Shown here piece by piece: positions 61,564-64,000 of a DNA stretch of 64,000 nucleotides; within the stretch, counting starts at the first letter, position 1, and each line of letters opens with the position of its first letter. The translations under genes were made by a program, and so were the position numbers. Below the pieces are notes generated by a model that saw only the letters and a program-made list of their open reading frames with translations, made no database searches and was not told the DNA's origin. The DNA comes from Candidatus Merdivivens pullicola (GTDB lineage Bacteria; Bacteroidota; Bacteroidia; Bacteroidales; UBA932). Where the stretch lies: positions 1-64,000 of the forward strand of contig JADIMA010000045.1 in assembly GCA_017694945.1 (NCBI GenBank), read 5' to 3'.

Positions 61564-61785
61564 ATGGAGATTTATAAGGAAGTAGCATTGAGAATCCAGT
61601 GGATTCTGCGTTCAAAAGGTATGACCCAAAGCGATTTGGCGAAACTTCTGGGGAAAAATGATTCTGAAATATCCGTATGGCTTGCCGGCAGTCACAATTT
61701 TACGATTTCAACAATACGGAAAGTCGAGAATGCCCTGGGACGGAATATTATCAAAGTAGTGGGAAGCAGGAACGAAGAGAGTTAG
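61564..61785 (+). CDS. Small XRE/Cro-type helix-turn-helix protein
   Basis: 73 residues from ATG 61564 (MEIYKEVALRIQWILRSKG). The helix-turn-helix covers about 18-65: TQSDLAKLLGKNDSEISVWLAGSHNFTISTIRKVENALG, with Gln and Ser at the usual contact positions. It is nearly all DNA-binding domain, like HigA-type antitoxins or small repressors. No toxin partner is next to it; the gene 11 bases upstream is a 403-residue lipoprotein, so it may instead regulate that gene. Frame ends 55 bases before the radA start. Confidence 0.85.
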   Translation: MEIYKEVALRIQWILRSKGMTQSDLAKLLGKNDSEISVWLAGSHNFTISTIRKVENALGRNIIKVVGSRNEES

Positions 61786-61787
61786 AA

Positions 61788-61819
61788 CTTGCAAGGCAGT
61801 TTCCAAATTGTTATTTTTG
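61788..61819 (+). promoter_or_regulatory. Promoter of radA
   Basis: CTTG (61788-61791), spacer of 20 bases, then a perfect -7 box TATTTTTG (61812-61819), 21 bases before the radA start at 61841. Confidence 0.55.
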
Positions 61820-61840
61820 CAGCAGTTAATTTTTTATGTC

Positions 61841-63205
61841 ATGGCAAAAAGCAAGACTGTCTGGTATTGTAAATCATGCGGGGCCGAGAGCCTTAAATGG
61901 ATGGGCATGTGCCCGTCGTGCGGGGAGTGGAATACTATGGTAGAGGCTCCGGCCCCTGCAAAAAATGCCGGCGGCGGTGCCTGCCATTCCCTGCCGTCCG
62001 GAGGGATTCCTCCGATGCTTCTGTCCGAGGTGGATGCTTCAGGCGAGAGCAGGTTTTCGCTGCATTCCGACGAACTGGACAGGCTGTTGGGCGGAGGTAT
62101 TGTCAAAGGTTCTATCATACTTTTGGGAGGCGAACCGGGGATAGGCAAATCCACGCTTTCACTTCAGATTCCGTTGCATTGCGAAGGTTTGAAGACTTTG
62201 TATGTGTCGGGCGAGGAGAGCGTAAATCAGGTGAAACTGCGTGCCGGAAGGCTCGGTGGCAGCGGAGATTCGTGCTACATTTACAGCGAGACTCTGATAG
62301 AGAACATACTTTCCGAGGCGAGGAAGATAAACCCTGATCTCCTGATAGTCGATTCCATACAGACCGTGTATTCGGAAGGCCTTGAATCTTCTCCCGGAAC
62401 GGTGGGGCAGATCAGGGAATGCGCGGCCCGTTTCTTACGTTATGCGAAAGAAAGCGGTACTCCGGTGATATTGATAGGCCATATAACAAAAGACGGGATG
62501 ATTGCCGGGCCTAAGGTGCTTGAACATATTGTGGATGTCGTCCTTCAGTTCGAAGGTGACAACAGCGGGGCATACAGGATTTTACGCGGCATCAAGAACA
62601 GGTTCGGGGCCACATCCGAAATCGCCGTATATGAAATGACATCAGGGGGTCTTAAGGAGGTGTCGAACCCGTCTGACATGCTCATTCCCATGCATGGAGA
62701 GCCTTTGAGCGGGATAGCGGTTTCTGCCATGCTGGATGGTACGCGCCCGTTCCTGATTGAAACCCAGGCTCTGGTGAGCAGTGCTGCTTACGGTACGCCT
62801 CAGAGGTCTGCGACGGGTTTTGATGTCAGGAGGATGAACATGCTTCTGGCCGTGCTTGAAAAACGTGCCGGATTCAGGCTCGGGGTGAAGGATGTCTTCC
62901 TTAATATGGCCGGAGGGCTGAGGGTTAACGATCCTGCATGCGACCTTGCGGTAATTAGCGCCGTATTGTCTTCCAATTTCGATGTCCCTATATCTTCGCA
63001 TGTATGTTTTTGCGGAGAAGTAGGGCTGAGCGGTGAAATACGGCCGGTGTCGCAGACGGACAGGATGATTTCCGAGGCTTCGCGGATAGGCTTTGAAAGG
63101 ATTTTCATATCGTCCTTTACTTCGCTGCCGGACATGTTCTCCCATAAAGGGATAGAGATTGTAAAGATTTCAGATGTCCCGCAATTGTGCCGCTCATTGT
63201 TCTAA
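61841..63205 (+). CDS. radA: DNA repair protein RadA (Sms)
   Basis: 454 residues from ATG 61841 (MAKSKTVWYCKSCG), downstream of the promoter box; an upstream in-frame start at 61808 would be before the transcript. Zinc finger C10-x2-C13 ... C24-x2-C27; RecA-like core with Walker A GGEPGIGKSTLSLQ and Walker B LLIVDSIQTV; the RadA KNRFG motif; and a C-terminal Lon-protease-like domain (VFLNMAGGLRVNDPACDLAVISAVLSS, GEVGLSGEIRPVSQTDRMISEASRIGFERI). RadA extends D-loops by branch migration in recombination. It overlaps dacB tail to tail by 12 bases. Confidence 0.96.
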   Translation: MAKSKTVWYCKSCGAESLKWMGMCPSCGEWNTMVEAPAPAKNAGGGACHSLPSGGIPPMLLSEVDASGESRFSLHSDELDRLLGGGIVKGSIILLGGEPGIGKSTLSLQIPLHCEGLKTLYVSGEESVNQVKLRAGRLGGSGDSCYIYSETLIENILSEARKINPDLLIVDSIQTVYSEGLESSPGTVGQIRECAARFLRYAKESGTPVILIGHITKDGMIAGPKVLEHIVDVVLQFEGDNSGAYRILRGIKNRFGATSEIAVYEMTSGGLKEVSNPSDMLIPMHGEPLSGIAVSAMLDGTRPFLIETQALVSSAAYGTPQRSATGFDVRRMNMLLAVLEKRAGFRLGVKDVFLNMAGGLRVNDPACDLAVISAVLSSNFDVPISSHVCFCGEVGLSGEIRPVSQTDRMISEASRIGFERIFISSFTSLPDMFSHKGIEIVKISDVPQLCRSLF

Positions 63206-64000
63206 CAGGCCCATGATGATTTTCTCCAGATGCTTCTGGACATGGGTCCCCTTGCCTGTGTTGCCGTTGCTCATGATTGCAAAGACAATCGTGTCGTCCG
63301 GACTGTTCCCTACAATGTACCCGGCGTAGCACCGGACTCCTGACATTGAACCGCTTTTTGCCTTTACCCTTGATGCGGCATCTGCCGGGATGTCCCTCAG
63401 GAAGTATTTGAGAGTGCCTTCTTTCCCTGGGGAAGGCAATGATTCGATGAATGTTTTGCCGTATGTTCTTTTAGCAATTGCGGCCAGGAATCTGCACAGG
63501 AATTCAGGAGAAACCAGATTCTGTCTCGACAGCCCGCTTCCGTCAATCTGCCGGTATCCTTCCGTGTCTATCCCGAGTTTTTTCAAAATGGCAGACGCCG
63601 TTTTACGGGAGGCTTCGTATGTGGCCGAGCCGCAGTATGACAGTCCGGTCATTTTAAATAGTGTCTCGGCGTACATGTTGTTGCTCTCCTTGTTTGTCCT
63701 GGAGACAATGTATGACAGAGGGGCGGAAAATGTCGTGACGATGTATTCCAGTGAGTCCCGGTTGTTGAAACCGGATTGGGGGCGCGTGGCAAAACGCCTG
63801 GTGTCTATGGCCCCGTATAGCGAATTTATGCCTTTTGATGCCAGATACCTGTCAAAATCGTATGCGCATGTCATTGCGGGGTATTTGTTGCAGCATTCCT
63901 CTACGTTTATTCCTCCGTCCGAAGGATAACTGCCTCTCAGTTCGGAAACAGGGGACACTTCGGAAGTATATAGGTATATGCTGTTGGCGCTTCTGCGCTG
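63194..64000 (-). CDS. dacB: D-alanyl-D-alanine carboxypeptidase/endopeptidase PBP4 (partial, N-terminus outside window)
   Basis: The reading frame continues without a stop to the window edge, so only the C-terminal 268 or so residues are present; a GTG at 63958 is not the true start. It has the PBP4 SxN motif in ESNNMYAETLFK, the GSGLSRQNLVSPEFLCRFLA block and KxG in VKAKSGSMSGVRCYAGYI. The SxxK serine should lie upstream, outside the window. PBP4 trims the terminal D-Ala or cuts crosslinks in the periplasm. It adds to the peptidoglycan genes in this region. Confidence 0.92.
   Translation of the reverse strand, partial: QRRSANSIYLYTSEVSPVSELRGSYPSDGGINVEECCNKYPAMTCAYDFDRYLASKGINSLYGAIDTRRFATRPQSGFNNRDSLEYIVTTFSAPLSYIVSRTNKESNNMYAETLFKMTGLSYCGSATYEASRKTASAILKKLGIDTEGYRQIDGSGLSRQNLVSPEFLCRFLAAIAKRTYGKTFIESLPSPGKEGTLKYFLRDIPADAASRVKAKSGSMSGVRCYAGYIVGNSPDDTIVFAIMSNGNTGKGTHVQKHLEKIIMGLLEQ

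Noticed and set aside
61564..61785. Classical toxin-antitoxin pair
   Set aside because: The HTH protein looks antitoxin-like, but no small toxin gene lies on either side; neighbours are a long lipoprotein and radA.
63194..63958. Complete dacB starting at a GTG at 63958
   Set aside because: The frame stays open to the window edge and the upstream residues continue as normal coding sequence; the SxxK serine motif is missing from the visible part.
1..64000. CRISPR arrays, tRNA and rRNA genes
   Set aside because: No regularly spaced short repeats, cloverleaf-like sequences or rRNA motifs were seen; almost all DNA is filled with protein genes.

Overview
The window looks like a contiguous chromosomal segment of a Bacteroidota bacterium, most likely order Bacteroidales. 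The signs are a SusC-like TonB receptor, many Cys-lipoproteins, a phosphate-type porin O/P, DUF6029 and Omp28-type proteins, single-chain GcvP, and repeated TAnnTTTG -7 promoter boxes with little use of Shine-Dalgarno sites. Base composition is near 50% GC except for one AT-rich island. A Rikenellaceae/Alistipes-like or uncultured gut Bacteroidales source fits, but the genus cannot be fixed from the sequence.

Layout. 0-0.4 kb: a non-coding inverted-repeat element (copy A). 0.4-11.5 kb: ispF, then two minus-strand envelope operons (porin O/P - triple lamin-tail lipoprotein - metallophosphoesterase; TonB receptor - beta-helix lipoprotein - purple-acid-phosphatase-like lipoprotein) on either side of a plus-strand Fn3-like lipoprotein. 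Together they suggest organic-phosphate scavenging. 11.6-17.5 kb: a housekeeping run (small membrane protein, mutL, rhomboid, EEP hydrolase, sua5; rsmE and a YfcE-type phosphodiesterase). 17.5-23.2 kb: tsaE and comM, with an AT-rich restriction-modification cassette (one nuclease, two paralogous C5-cytosine methyltransferases) lying between them on the same strand. 23.4-29.6 kb: Mla-type ABC permease/ATPase, ECF sigma factor with a barrel/TM partner, a TPR protein and an EnvC-like protein with a degenerate LytM domain. 29.7-37.7 kb: an operon of metallo-beta-lactamase-fold hydrolase, uvrA and nucleoside kinase; then element copy B, a deoxynucleoside kinase, a flippase-like membrane protein and a PfkB sugar/nucleoside kinase.

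37.8-43.3 kb: a thiol-redox operon (dsbD, tlpA, a DUF6029 barrel, an Omp28-type lipoprotein). 43.3-46.2 kb: gcvP. 46.3-46.5 kb: element copy C. 46.5-52.1 kb: the cell-elongation operon mreB-mreC-mreD-mrdA-rodA. 52.2-64 kb: ispD, an Lrp/AsnC regulator, topA, a class A PBP, ddl, prmC, a two-gene lipoprotein/HTH unit, radA and the 3' part of dacB. Peptidoglycan synthesis is strongly represented (PBP2, RodA, MreBCD, PBP1A, Ddl, DacB, EnvC).

The least ordinary items are: the three modular copies of a MITE-like element, one of which seems to supply the -33 box of the uvrA operon; the closely fitted two-methyltransferase R-M cassette; a MutL whose endonuclease motifs are lost; and the presumed phosphate locus.
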